Notes under the pieces: generated by a model | The model's database searches: none | What the model was told of the DNA's origin: nothing | Seen by the model: only the letters and a program-made list of their open reading frames with translations | Position numbers and translations under genes: made by a program | Assembly: GCA_910585665.1 (NCBI GenBank) | Contig: CAJUFI010000035.1 | Coordinates: 1-42,308 of the forward strand | Direction of reading: 5' to 3' | Length of the DNA: 42,308 nt | Source of the DNA: an uncultured Acetatifactor sp. | Lineage (GTDB): Bacteria > Bacillota > Clostridia > Lachnospirales > Lachnospiraceae | Part shown: in pieces, positions 16,927-24,958 of the stretch | Layout: each line of letters starts with the position of its first letter | Position numbering within the stretch: the first letter of the stretch is position 1

Positions 16927-18572
16927 AGGTTTCCCTCCCGGGATTTCTCCTGAAAGCGCTCCTTGAACCGGGCTATCTGCTCCTCCCAGGCAAAGGGCAT
17001 CCGGGCCCGGATGGCATCCAGTTCCTTCATTTTATGGCTGGTGCCTTCTCCCCTTTGGGGCACGGGCTCCAGAGCGCCGGTCTTGATCTTCTCCCAGTTT
17101 TCCCGGAACAGGGCCTTGATTTCCTGGAGCAGCCTGTCATAGGAGGAAGCGAAGGTCTCCTTCTCCTCGTCAAAGGAAATCTCCCTCTGGCACAGGATGT
17201 CCCCGGTGTCCAGCCCTTTGTCCACCAGATGGATGGTGACGCCCTTGGGCGTATCCTCCAGAAAGCTGAAGAAATTGGGGCTTGACCCCCTGTTGTAGGG
17301 CAGCAGGGAGGTATGGAGATTGATGACCCGGCCCGGCAGCAGGGAAAGCACCTCCTGGGGAATCAGATGGCGATAGTTAAAACTGATGACGAAAGAAGGG
17401 GCAAGCTGCTCCACCATCTGCGCCGTGAGCTTATTTTCTATCTTGTATACCTTCGGCTCCCGCTCTGCCAGCCACTGGTACAAATCATCCGTATTGGGGT
17501 TGTTGGTGGCGAACAGAATGGCGCCTTTTTCCAGCCCGTCAAAAGCAAGAGGCGTCCCCCGCTCCAGGTCTCTGCCCGCGCGCATTCCGATTACATCCCT
17601 GTAGTACCTCGGTTTCAGGCCGTAACCGGGACGGATGACACGGGTATTCTCCTCTGTCAGCGCCTCCCCCTTTTTGATGTCCTTCACTGTGAAAATGGAA
17701 CGGCGGAATACGACGCTGCTCTCCTCCCCGGGGCTGATTCCGTACACAGGCTGCCCGATAGCTTCCTCGGCGGCGCGGATTTCCTTTGCCATGGCAGCAT
17801 ATTCCTCAGGCGTCATGGAGAAGGACGCGTCCGGGTTCTCTATCTCCCGGCTGAGACAGAAATGCTTCTCGATGATCTTCGCCCCCAAGGCCACGGCCAC
17901 CAGTGCGCTCATGTGGCCCATGGTATGATCCGAAAGCCCGATGGGAACCTGGAACCTGCGCTTCATGTCCTGAATGGCGGCAAGGTGCATCTCTCCCGGG
18001 TCCGCCGGGTAGGCGCTGGAGCATTTCAGGAGCGCCAGCTGGCTGTTCCCGGTCTTTCGGACAGCCGCCACCGCTTCCCGGATTTCCTCCAGGGTCCCCA
18101 TGCCGGTGGACAGGATCACGGGCTTTCCCTTGGAGGCCACGTACTCCACCAGCGGGAGATCCGGCATCTCGAAGGAAGCGATTTTGTAGAACTCCAGGCC
18201 CATCTCCTCCAGGAAATCCACGGAAGTCCTGTCGAATGCCGTGGACAGGAAGTCGATGCCCACTTTTTCCGCTTCTTCCTTCAGGATTGGCTGCCATTCC
18301 CAGGGCATATAGCCTTTGCCGTAGAGCTGATACAGGTTCTCGCCCTCCCAGGTGCCGTTCTTTACCTGGAAGTACTGGTTGCTGCAGTCGATGGTCAGGG
18401 TATCCGGCGTATAGGTCTGCACCTTGATGCAGTCGGCGCCGCTCTCCTTGGCCGCGTGGATGATCTCCCTGGCCCGCTCCAGGCTGCCCGCGTGGTTGGC
18501 GGACATCTCCGCAATCAGGTACGCGGGGCAGCCCTCGCCAATAAATCTGTTTCCTATTTGAATCCTGTCCAT
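16923..18572 (-). CDS. pseI: pseudaminic acid synthase fused to an N-formyltransferase domain
   Basis: 549 aa. Residues 1-280 form a NeuB/PseI-type TIM barrel that condenses phosphoenolpyruvate with a 6-carbon amino sugar (IAEMSANHAGS, KVQTYTPDTLT, STGMGT, GLSDHTMG). Residues about 283-342 are the SAF/antifreeze-like domain. Residues about 351-500 are a formyl_trans_N-type domain with the triad Asn418 and His420 in INLHTSLLPYNRG and Asp455 in LDTGD, which in the family uses N10-formyl-tetrahydrofolate. PseI alone is about 340-350 aa, so the C-terminal 200 aa are an addition without the OB-fold of tRNA formyltransferases. The start overlaps the GNAT stop by 19 bp and the stop overlaps pseG. 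The simplest reading is a synthase making an N-formylated nonulosonic acid; formylation of dTDP-Fuc4N is an alternative. Confidence 0.9.
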   Translation of the reverse strand: MDRIQIGNRFIGEGCPAYLIAEMSANHAGSLERAREIIHAAKESGADCIKVQTYTPDTLTIDCSNQYFQVKNGTWEGENLYQLYGKGYMPWEWQPILKEEAEKVGIDFLSTAFDRTSVDFLEEMGLEFYKIASFEMPDLPLVEYVASKGKPVILSTGMGTLEEIREAVAAVRKTGNSQLALLKCSSAYPADPGEMHLAAIQDMKRRFQVPIGLSDHTMGHMSALVAVALGAKIIEKHFCLSREIENPDASFSMTPEEYAAMAKEIRAAEEAIGQPVYGISPGEESSVVFRRSIFTVKDIKKGEALTEENTRVIRPGYGLKPRYYRDVIGMRAGRDLERGTPLAFDGLEKGAILFATNNPNTDDLYQWLAEREPKVYKIENKLTAQMVEQLAPSFVISFNYRHLIPQEVLSLLPGRVINLHTSLLPYNRGSSPNFFSFLEDTPKGVTIHLVDKGLDTGDILCQREISFDEEKETFASSYDRLLQEIKALFRENWEKIKTGALEPVPQRGEGTSHKMKELDAIRARMPFAWEEQIARFKERFQEKSREGNL

Positions 18573-19048
18573 AAATTATCCCCCAAGTCTTTCTTCAGCA
18601 TAATGATTTCCCCGGTGCGGTATTCCTCGCTGAATCCGTTCTTCAAAAACATGGAAACCGCGGGATTGTCAATCGCTATGTCATCGCGCAGAACATCAAT
18701 CCCATTCTTCACCGCCTCTTCGCACAGCAATGCCAGCCCTTGTGTCCCGTACCCTCTGCCGCGATACAGGGAAGCCACGATGATATCCGCGAGCCAAATC
18801 TTTCTTTCGCCATCAAAATGATAGGCTATTTCTCCGATAAATTCATCTGATTCCTGTTTTGCTAAATAACGGTAAAAACGCTTGCCATCATGACATCGTA
18901 TCCAATGATCATACCATCTGGGCCATTCGCTTTCGGGAAACGGAATGGTTCCTCCCCATGCATGATTATAAGACATTGTTTCTATATCGCTCATAAATTC
19001 TTTGCGAAACCAAAGATCCTCTAACCGCGGTTCATATAGTCTAACCAT
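18554..19048 (-). CDS. GNAT N-acetyltransferase in the pse block
   Basis: 164 aa GNAT-fold acyltransferase with the acetyl-CoA pyrophosphate loop YRGRGYGTQGL and the family's C-terminal IDNPAVSMFLKNGF segment. It lies between pseF and pseI, where PseH (UDP-4-amino-sugar N-acetyltransferase) is commonly encoded, so a PseH role is the leading guess, although similarity to known PseH is not obvious by eye. ATG 19048 follows TTGGGGGTAAA; a TTG at 19075 overlapping the pseF stop (TTGA) with GGGGG before it is an equal alternative. The gene is visibly more AT-rich than pseF and pseI. Confidence 0.82.
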   Translation of the reverse strand: MVRLYEPRLEDLWFRKEFMSDIETMSYNHAWGGTIPFPESEWPRWYDHWIRCHDGKRFYRYLAKQESDEFIGEIAYHFDGERKIWLADIIVASLYRGRGYGTQGLALLCEEAVKNGIDVLRDDIAIDNPAVSMFLKNGFSEEYRTGEIIMLKKDLGDNLWTGFK

Positions 19049-19071
19049 TTTACCCCCAACAGGCACATCAT

Positions 19072-19767
19072 TCAATCATTTCCCCCATGCAGCAGCCGGT
19101 ATTTCAGCTCGGCGATTTTCCAGTCTTCTTCCGTGTCGATGTCCTGGACTTCCAGTTCCGGCAGAATGAAGGGCAGGGTGCGCTCCATCACCAACGTCTT
19201 CTGGCTCAGGAAGCTTTTGGCGTTCAGGCAGTAGAACTGGCCTACGTCATGATAGTAGGGCTCCAGATCCTGAGACCTGGCATTGCGGTACTCCGGCCAC
19301 AGGAACCGCACCTCCCCATCCCGGATGCACACCCCTCTCTGGGGCGGGAAGCTGAACCTGACCACCGGCTGCACGGCATCCGCATGGGACTCCGCCAACA
19401 GGGCCATGGCCTTCTTCAAGGTCTCGGGCTTCAGGAAGGGCGCGGTGGGGTAGATGCCGCAGAGCAGGTCGAACTCCTGTCCCTGTTTCTGATATTCCTC
19501 CAGCACCTCCGCCAGCACGTCCGCGGTGGAAGCATAGTCCCCCGCCGTCTCCCGGCTCCGGAAGAAGGGCACCTCAGCGCCGTATCTTCTGGCTGTCTCC
19601 GCGATCTCCTCATCGTCCGTGGACACCATCACCACGTCGAAGGCCTCCGACTGCAGCGCCGCGTCGATGGAATAGGCCAGGATGGGCCTGCCGCAGAACT
19701 CCTTGATATTCTTTCTGGGGATGCGCTTGCTCCCTCCCCTGGCTGTAATGATTCCTATCTGTCTCAT
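19072..19767 (-). CDS. pseF: pseudaminic acid cytidylyltransferase
   Basis: 231 aa CMP-sugar synthetase activating a nonulosonic acid with CTP. The N-terminal signature IITARGGSKRIPRKNIKEF, the STDDEEIAE segment and the Asp pair in VQDIDTEEDW near the end are typical. AEVPFFRS and YYHDVGQFYCLNAKSF are characteristic of PseF rather than NeuA or LegF. Length is standard. ATG at 19767 is preceded by GAGGAT. It is the first gene of the tightly overlapping pseF-GNAT-pseI-pseG series. Its CMP-sugar product would feed the GT52-like transferase upstream in the same unit. Confidence 0.9.
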   Translation of the reverse strand: MRQIGIITARGGSKRIPRKNIKEFCGRPILAYSIDAALQSEAFDVVMVSTDDEEIAETARRYGAEVPFFRSRETAGDYASTADVLAEVLEEYQKQGQEFDLLCGIYPTAPFLKPETLKKAMALLAESHADAVQPVVRFSFPPQRGVCIRDGEVRFLWPEYRNARSQDLEPYYHDVGQFYCLNAKSFLSQKTLVMERTLPFILPELEVQDIDTEEDWKIAELKYRLLHGGND

Positions 19768-19793
19768 ATCCTCATCCCTCTCCGTTCTCCCAT

Positions 19794-19943
19794 TCAGCGG
19801 CTTTCCTCAGCCCGTTGGAAGCTGCATACGTTGCTCTTTCTCAAAGCCTTGTCCAGGCACATTTCGTATCTCCCTTTTAGGAAAAGCACTTCAAACGGGA
19901 ATCTGTCTTATTCCGTCTCATTTTCGATTTCGTAATATCTCAT
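19794..19943 (-). pseudogene. short reading frame split by an in-frame TAA
   Basis: ATG at 19941-19943 sits behind an excellent site (GTGGAGG, 5 nt spacing) and encodes MRYYEIENETE before TAA at 19908-19910. The same frame then continues for 37 codons (DRFPFEVLFLKGRYEMCLDK, then ALRKSNVCSFQRAEES) to TGA at 19794-19796, 27 bp before pseF. The coding-like second part and the strong start suggest the beginning of a decayed gene. A short translated leader affecting pseF is a second possibility. I do not recognise the sequence. The rest of the 257-bp gap shows nothing clear. Confidence 0.4.
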
Positions 19944-20024
19944 AAAGACCTCCACAAATCCCGATCTATGCACTTGATTATGAAATATATGTCTGTTGCC
20001 TGCAAGGTACATTTCCATCCGCCC

Positions 20025-21044
20025 TCAACTCCCACGAAGCCTCCTCACAAAGAGCTGCAACCTATAATACCAGTAGAAGCGCACATCCCACCGGCACTGC
20101 ATGGCTATCAGGCGGCGCTCCTCCTCCCCGGTCAGCTGTCTGTAATAGGCGTTCTCCCGAAAATGCGGGAAGCGCTCCTCCACGCCCCGGCGCAGCTGCC
20201 TGACGAAGGAAAGCTTCGGGCGGGCCACCCCCTGCATGTAGGAGAACAGGGTGATTACATAGAAAAGCTCCGTGAAACGGTACTCGATTTCCTCACGATA
20301 AGTCTCCAGAAACCCCCGCTTCCCGCACTCCTCATAGAAAATCTCCTCCGCCCGCATCCTGTCCCTGCACCGCTCCTCCGTGATGCGGTGCACCGTGGAG
20401 GTATCGTGCTGGTAATAAAAATAGAGCGGCTCCTCCACCCGCTCAAAATGGGTGAAATACAGCGACCACAGAGGCCCCGCGCAGTTGTCCTCATAGAAGA
20501 TACCCTCCGGGAAGCATAAACCGTTCTCTCGAATGACGCTATTCCGATAAATTTTTATCACCATGCTGCCAGGGCGCAGAAGGAGCTTCCTGTGCTTCTC
20601 CTGATCCAGGATGCCGGTCTGGTCTTTCGTATTGTTCTCCACCACGGTTCCCGTCTCGAAGGTATGGGAAGACACCAGGCTGTAGTCGCAGCCCACCACA
20701 TCGGCTCCGGTCTCCCGGGCTTTGGCCAGCAGTTTCTCATAATAGTCCGGCGTCACCCAGTCATCGCTGTCAATGAAGCCGACCCACTCTCCGGCGGCCG
20801 CTTTCAGCCCAAGGTTCTTGGCGCCGCCCTGTCGTTTGTTCACGGGGCTGGCGATCACCTTCACCTTTTCGGGGTACCGCTCCTGATAGGCCCGAAGGAT
20901 TTCCAGGGAATTGTCCGCGGAAGCATCGTCCACCGCTATGACCTCCATGTCCGTGATGGTCTGGCCCACCAGAGAATCCATGCAATATTCCAGTTTTCCC
21001 TCTGCCGCCATGTTATAGACCGGCACAATGACGCTTAACTGCAT
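20025..21044 (-). CDS. GT2 (GT-A fold) glycosyltransferase
   Basis: 339 aa cytoplasmic family 2 glycosyltransferase with no membrane helices. The core is MQLSVIVPVYNM at the start, VDDASADNS, and the metal-binding IDSDDWVTPDYYE near residues 88-100, with a C-terminal helical domain typical of capsule GT2 enzymes. The start at 21044 is fixed by homology and AAAGGGG upstream; the longer open frame to 21188 runs through the mobile element and is not coding. It follows the AT-rich GNAT gene across that element. It probably adds a sugar to the lipid-linked repeat unit; donor and acceptor cannot be read. Confidence 0.9.
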   Translation of the reverse strand: MQLSVIVPVYNMAAEGKLEYCMDSLVGQTITDMEVIAVDDASADNSLEILRAYQERYPEKVKVIASPVNKRQGGAKNLGLKAAAGEWVGFIDSDDWVTPDYYEKLLAKARETGADVVGCDYSLVSSHTFETGTVVENNTKDQTGILDQEKHRKLLLRPGSMVIKIYRNSVIRENGLCFPEGIFYEDNCAGPLWSLYFTHFERVEEPLYFYYQHDTSTVHRITEERCRDRMRAEEIFYEECGKRGFLETYREEIEYRFTELFYVITLFSYMQGVARPKLSFVRQLRRGVEERFPHFRENAYYRQLTGEEERRLIAMQCRWDVRFYWYYRLQLFVRRLRGS

Positions 21045-21112
21045 ATTGGCCCCTTTCCGTCTCCCCTTAGAAATATCATCCGCCTGCATTCCTATGCTGT
21101 CAAATGCAGATT

Positions 21113-21220
21113 CTAAGGAAATGCCTCCAAATAACCTACGCAAGCCTGTTGCAAAATTTACAGATTTTATCAGGTTTACTCTAAACAAAATGCGTAGATT
21201 ATTTTCCGGCAGTTCCTAAG
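21113..21220 (+). mobile_element. 98-bp MITE-like element, type B copy 1, with CTAAG duplication
   Basis: A 98-bp core (21118-21215) lies between direct CTAAG pentamers (21113-21117, 21216-21220). Terminal inverted repeats are about 25 bp: one end reads GAAATGCCTCCAAATAA, the other reverse-complemented GAACTGCCGGAAAATAA, both followed by a TACGCA motif. The outer 17 bp match the type A element, including the same left/right asymmetry, but the interior differs. The right half is identical over 52/52 positions to the inverted copy at 42257-42308. Confidence 0.8.
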
Positions 21221-21677
21221 ATAAAGAATCACCCATATCGCTTACAATCAACTTCATGCCAATCTGATTTCCCACTATTTCACCGGTTTCACGGAATCCG
21301 ATAGATGCATAAAGGTTTCGCGCAATACGATTTTCAGTGTAATATGCTGTATAGATTTCTTTTACCTTAAAACGATTGACCAAATAATCAATGCCAAGCC
21401 TCAAGGCCTTTTTACCGTATCCTTTCTTCTGATACTTTTCATCAATCATAAACTTCCACAAAGTATAATATCCCTCTGCCTCATAATATCCCAACATAAT
21501 AAATCCTACCATCGTGTTGTTTGCATAAATGGCAAAAGGAAAAGCAGTATCATAATATACCCATGCCTGTGCCAGCGAATGAACCGTTGATGAAACAAAG
21601 TCTTTCTGGCTCTCAGCAATATCCAATTGAAGACATTCCTCGTAATTTTCTTTTGTAATTTCCCTTAACTCAACCAT
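21216..21677 (-). CDS. GNAT acetyltransferase, AT-rich, abutting a mobile element
   Basis: 153 aa GNAT with the acetyl-CoA loop YQKKGYGKKAL and the NRIARNLYASIGF segment; the overall pattern (LWKFMIDEKYQKKGYG) resembles diamine/spermidine or small-molecule N-acetyltransferases of the BltD type. ATG 21677 is preceded by AGGAAGG at good spacing; an upstream ATG at 21704 has no site. Codon use is clearly AT-richer than its neighbours, which suggests recent acquisition. Its stop TAG lies inside the CTAAG target duplication of the element at 21113-21220. It is 9 bp or so from the ABC gene stop. A link to glycan acylation is possible but it may be a passenger. Confidence 0.85.
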   Translation of the reverse strand: MVELREITKENYEECLQLDIAESQKDFVSSTVHSLAQAWVYYDTAFPFAIYANNTMVGFIMLGYYEAEGYYTLWKFMIDEKYQKKGYGKKALRLGIDYLVNRFKVKEIYTAYYTENRIARNLYASIGFRETGEIVGNQIGMKLIVSDMGDSLS

Positions 21678-21713
21678 CAGGCAGCCTTCCTCAAAAATAT
21701 CCATCTAGTCCAT

Positions 21714-23447
21714 TCAGTTCCTGCGTATCTTCCCATCCTCCACCCGGTACACCACGTCGCACTTCTCAATGGTCTGGAGCCTGTGGGCGATGATGACCAA
21801 AGTCTTCCGGCCGTGGAGCCGGTTGATGGAATCCATGATGGCGGCTTCCGTGTCATTGTCCAAAGCGGAAGTGGCCTCGTCCAGGATCAGCACCTCCGGG
21901 TCGTAATACAGCGCCCTGGCGATGCCGATGCGCTGCCGCTGCCCCCCGGAAAGCCGGATGCCCCGCTCTCCGATGCCTGTGTCCAGGCCTTCCGGCAGGG
22001 ATTTGACGAATTCGTCCAACTGGGCTTCCCTGAGCACCTCCCAAATCCTTTCCTCGTCTATGTCTTGATCATGGACGCCGAAGGCCACATTCCTACGGAT
22101 GGTGTCGTCCAGCATGAAAATCATCTGAGGGATATAGCCGATATTTTTCAGGAAAGCCCGATAACAGGTCTTCACATCCACGCCGTCCGCATAAATCGCA
22201 CCGCTTCTCACCTCCAAAAGCCCCAGCAGCACGTCCACGATGGTGCTCTTCCCCGCGCCGGAGGTGCCCACGATGCCCACGGCAGAGCCAATGGCTATCT
22301 CCAGTTCGGCATGGTCGAAAATCAGTTTTTCCGTATTCGGATAGGCGTATGTGATGTCCCTGAGCTCAATGGAGCGCTCCAACGGCAGCTTCTCCGCCTC
22401 CGCGGCAAAGGACATGTCCACCCTGTCGTCCTCGATTTCCTCCTGGAGATTGTCGCTGACGCCCATGAAGAAGGGCTCGAAATAGGCGATGGAATTGATC
22501 TGGTTATTGATGCGGTTCACCGCGGGCAAAAGCACGAAGGCCGCGGCGGCCAAAGTGGAGAGCACCTCCAGCATGTTCTCCGTGGACGTGCCCGTGAGGG
22601 TGAGCACGATCATATAGCCCATCATCACCCCGATGCACACGGTCTCGATCAGCAGCTTGGGCACATTGTTGTACAGGCTGTAGCGCTGTACCGCGTCCAC
22701 GTAGCCCTTGCCGCACTTGCGGTACTCGTCCACGAAATACTGTTCCTTGCAGATAATCTTCACCTCTTTGATTCCCTGGACAGTCTGGGAAATCCACTTG
22801 AAGAGACTGCTGTAGTAATTCTGGTTGTCCTCCCCGGCCTTGTGCATCACGGGCTTCAGGACTTTCTTGATGGCAGCCATGAGCGCTACCAGGGAAAAGG
22901 CCAGCAGCATGGTCATCAGGCCGTTGGCCATGAGACAGTAGCTCACCACGAACAGCGACACCACCCCGTCCGACAGCAGCTGCAGCAGAGCCAGTATCAA
23001 AGCGTACATATTGTTCACGTCGGAGGTGATGCTCCTCTGGACTACAGCCGTGTCTGCATTCAGGTAGAATTCATAGCCCCGGCGCAGATAATTGCGCATC
23101 ATGCGCTCGGAAGTCCGGAACTGGTTCGTGTACACGAAGGCAAAGGTCAGCTTCTGCTGCACGAACAGAAAGACGTTCTTCACGGCGAAGGTCACGATCA
23201 GCAGCGCCATCACCGTGACGGAAAAGCTCTGGAAATCCTGACAGCCCAGGAAATCATAAAAACCCCTGACCATAGCGCTCTTCTCCACGGCTCCGGGGTC
23301 AATCACCACGCTGACCACCTGCACCAAGAGCCCTACCCCTGCGGTCTGCAGGAAAGCACCGATCACCATCAGCACCATCAGCCCCGCCATGGCCAGCTTT
23401 TGCCTCCTGTCCAGCAATACATTCATTTTCTTCAGAATCTGTGCCAT
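21714..23447 (-). CDS. ABC exporter, PglK/MsbA-like flippase
   Basis: 577 aa half-transporter with a fused six-helix membrane domain (about 15-310) and nucleotide-binding domain (about 358-577). Walker A is GTSGAGKST at 394-402, signature LSGGQ at 499-503, Walker B LILDEA at 520-525, and the switch His in IIAHR follows. The layout matches exporters that flip lipid-linked oligosaccharides (PglK) or lipids (MsbA). Its place directly after a sialyltransferase-like gene and before glycan genes supports export of a lipid-linked glycan. There is no clear Wzx in the window, so this may be the main flippase. ATG at 23447 lies after GGAGTGAG. Confidence 0.9.
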   Translation of the reverse strand: MAQILKKMNVLLDRRQKLAMAGLMVLMVIGAFLQTAGVGLLVQVVSVVIDPGAVEKSAMVRGFYDFLGCQDFQSFSVTVMALLIVTFAVKNVFLFVQQKLTFAFVYTNQFRTSERMMRNYLRRGYEFYLNADTAVVQRSITSDVNNMYALILALLQLLSDGVVSLFVVSYCLMANGLMTMLLAFSLVALMAAIKKVLKPVMHKAGEDNQNYYSSLFKWISQTVQGIKEVKIICKEQYFVDEYRKCGKGYVDAVQRYSLYNNVPKLLIETVCIGVMMGYMIVLTLTGTSTENMLEVLSTLAAAAFVLLPAVNRINNQINSIAYFEPFFMGVSDNLQEEIEDDRVDMSFAAEAEKLPLERSIELRDITYAYPNTEKLIFDHAELEIAIGSAVGIVGTSGAGKSTIVDVLLGLLEVRSGAIYADGVDVKTCYRAFLKNIGYIPQMIFMLDDTIRRNVAFGVHDQDIDEERIWEVLREAQLDEFVKSLPEGLDTGIGERGIRLSGGQRQRIGIARALYYDPEVLILDEATSALDNDTEAAIMDSINRLHGRKTLVIIAHRLQTIEKCDVVYRVEDGKIRRN

Positions 23448-23490
23448 AGGCCGCTCACTCCTAAACCGTCTTCTCTATTCTTTCAATCCT

Positions 23491-23724
23491 TATATCATCC
23501 CGTTCTGTCCGCAATGCCCCGAACCTCACGCCCACCATCCATCCTGACTGCCCCGGATTTCATAGCATCCTATCCTGTAGGCAATGCCCCGAGTCTCACG
23601 CCGCACCTATCCATCCTGACTGCCCCGGATTTCATAGCATCCTATCCTGTAGGCAATGCCTCGAACCTCACAGCACACCGTTCCATCCTGACTGCCCCGA
23701 ATCTCATATCATCTCATTCTGCCG
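23491..23724 (-). repeat. 70-72-bp tandem repeat with small repeated reading frames
   Basis: Three full units and a partial fourth fill the gap between the GT52-like and ABC genes and include the last codons of the former. On the minus strand each unit carries an ATG frame of 21-22 codons: 23642-23707 (MRFGAVRMERCAVRFEALPT), 23570-23635 (MKSGAVRMDRCGVRLGALPT), and 23495-23563 (diverged after MKSGAVRMDGG). The first overlaps the upstream stop as ATGA, and the next follows GGATGCT. Differences between units change amino acids freely, so coding is doubtful. Confidence 0.85.
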
Positions 23725-24774
23725 ATGGATCTCCGGGTCTTCATATTTGTCCAGGAAGTCCGGCCCCAGCTTCACGATCTCTTCCGCGAACTGAATCGCT
23801 CTGGTCTCCGTCAGCACGGAAACCACTTTCCGGAACGTCAGCCCCGGGAAGAAATTCAACATCTCCATGGGCACCGTGGCGTCGAACTGAGGATACTCCG
23901 GGAACAGCTTGCGGTAATCCAGCTCATCCCGGGGATGGGGCTTGAGGAATACCGTCCCCTCCTTACTGTAAGCCTCCGTCAGATCCCGGAAGATCCGCTC
24001 CCGCACCTCCAGCGAACACAGCGGCTCCGTGAGTATCAGAATCTTGTCCGCCACCTGGCTGCTGTCCGCGATCTGCCGCTCCAGCTCCTCCTTGTTCCGG
24101 ATAAAGGCCCGGAGTATCATATCTTTGTCTTCTTCCTCCAGCCTGTCCACCAGGGGCTGCCGGGGGACTTCGATATACCTGGGGCAGGGATGAGGAATCG
24201 CACCGATGTCATTGACTTCCATGTCGATGCAGTACTTCCCGTAGCCGTTCTGGACGAACACCAGGTTCAGCTGCCGGGAAAAGAAGGCCTTCAGCCCAAA
24301 ATGCCCCCGGTTGTCATATCTGGCGGCATCGAAATACACCAGACAGTTCAGGCCGTCCTCCAGGGCGTGGTAGGGAATGCGCTTCCAGTTCAGATAATAC
24401 CCCACAGGATCGCTGTCGCAGAAGACATATATGTCACCATATTCCCTGAAATCCACCGGCACGTAGGGCGCGTTGAGCTTCGCCAGCTTCTTCGTATACT
24501 TAATCCGGGAAAGCATGTTGGAGACGATGTTGCCCTTGTCCTGGTTGTACTTTGCCAGCTCCGGGAAGAAATCCCCCCGCTTTTCGTCATATTCCAGCAC
24601 CTGCCCGAACAGCCCCACAGCCTCCACCCGCTCCTTCAGCCGCTCGAAATCGATGGACATTCTGCTCAGCAGCAAAGTGGCCTGCCCCCGCTTCTCCCGG
24701 GGCAGGTTCAGTTCCTTCAAAAAAGTCACATATACATGGTAGTATGTGTGGCACACATAGATTCTTTCTTTCAT
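23704..24774 (-). CDS. sialyltransferase-like glycosyltransferase (GT52-type motifs)
   Basis: 356 aa cytoplasmic protein with the motifs shared by bacterial sialyltransferase families GT38/GT52/GT80: a D/E-D/E-G motif as ALEDGL (Glu139-Asp140-Gly141), an HP motif as FLKPHPRD (His280-Pro281), and a downstream Ser/Thr-rich motif SVLTETRA. The N-terminus MKERIYVCHTYYHVY fits the first strand of a GT-B fold. With pseF, pseI and pseG in the same unit it is the best candidate to transfer the CMP-nonulosonic acid. ATG 24774 is chosen from the homology-like start; a GTG at 24786 with GGGGG 9 nt before it is possible. It is the first gene after the promoter at 24930-24958. Specificity is inferred. Confidence 0.78.
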   Translation of the reverse strand: MKERIYVCHTYYHVYVTFLKELNLPREKRGQATLLLSRMSIDFERLKERVEAVGLFGQVLEYDEKRGDFFPELAKYNQDKGNIVSNMLSRIKYTKKLAKLNAPYVPVDFREYGDIYVFCDSDPVGYYLNWKRIPYHALEDGLNCLVYFDAARYDNRGHFGLKAFFSRQLNLVFVQNGYGKYCIDMEVNDIGAIPHPCPRYIEVPRQPLVDRLEEEDKDMILRAFIRNKEELERQIADSSQVADKILILTEPLCSLEVRERIFRDLTEAYSKEGTVFLKPHPRDELDYRKLFPEYPQFDATVPMEMLNFFPGLTFRKVVSVLTETRAIQFAEEIVKLGPDFLDKYEDPEIHRQNEMI

Positions 24775-24929
24775 AATCCGATACACCCGTACTTTCCCCC
24801 GCCGGAATCAACCGTCTCCTGCCGCTCCCCGCCCTGAATACAGTCATTTTACCACATTCTGTCATTTAAGAAAGATGAAATCCCAACTCTTCAAAAAAAT
24901 TTAAGAATATCCCCCCTCATATACCCTAG

Positions 24930-24958
24930 ATTATAGCAGAAGCCAGTTGGTCACGCAA
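24930..24958 (-). promoter_or_regulatory. promoter of the long minus-strand glycan unit
   Basis: On the minus strand TTGCGT (24953-24958), a 17-bp spacer and extended -10 TGC-TATAAT (24930-24935) precede the GT52-like gene by about 155 bp. The spacer length and TGC extension match the GH25 promoter exactly. All genes down to 7.1 kb run the same way with small gaps or overlaps, so this promoter could drive the whole unit, although internal promoters may exist. Confidence 0.65.

Noticed and set aside
21028..21219. Extended N-terminus or small gene across the 21.1 kb element
   Set aside because: The frame is produced by the inserted element. The GT2 homology and ribosome site begin at 21044.
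23491..23724. CRISPR-like array
   Set aside because: The units are contiguous, without distinct spacers, and no cas gene is near.
24587..24865. Leader peptide in the 5' region of the GT52-like gene
   Set aside because: Its ATG has no ribosome site and the frame runs antiphase through the gene.
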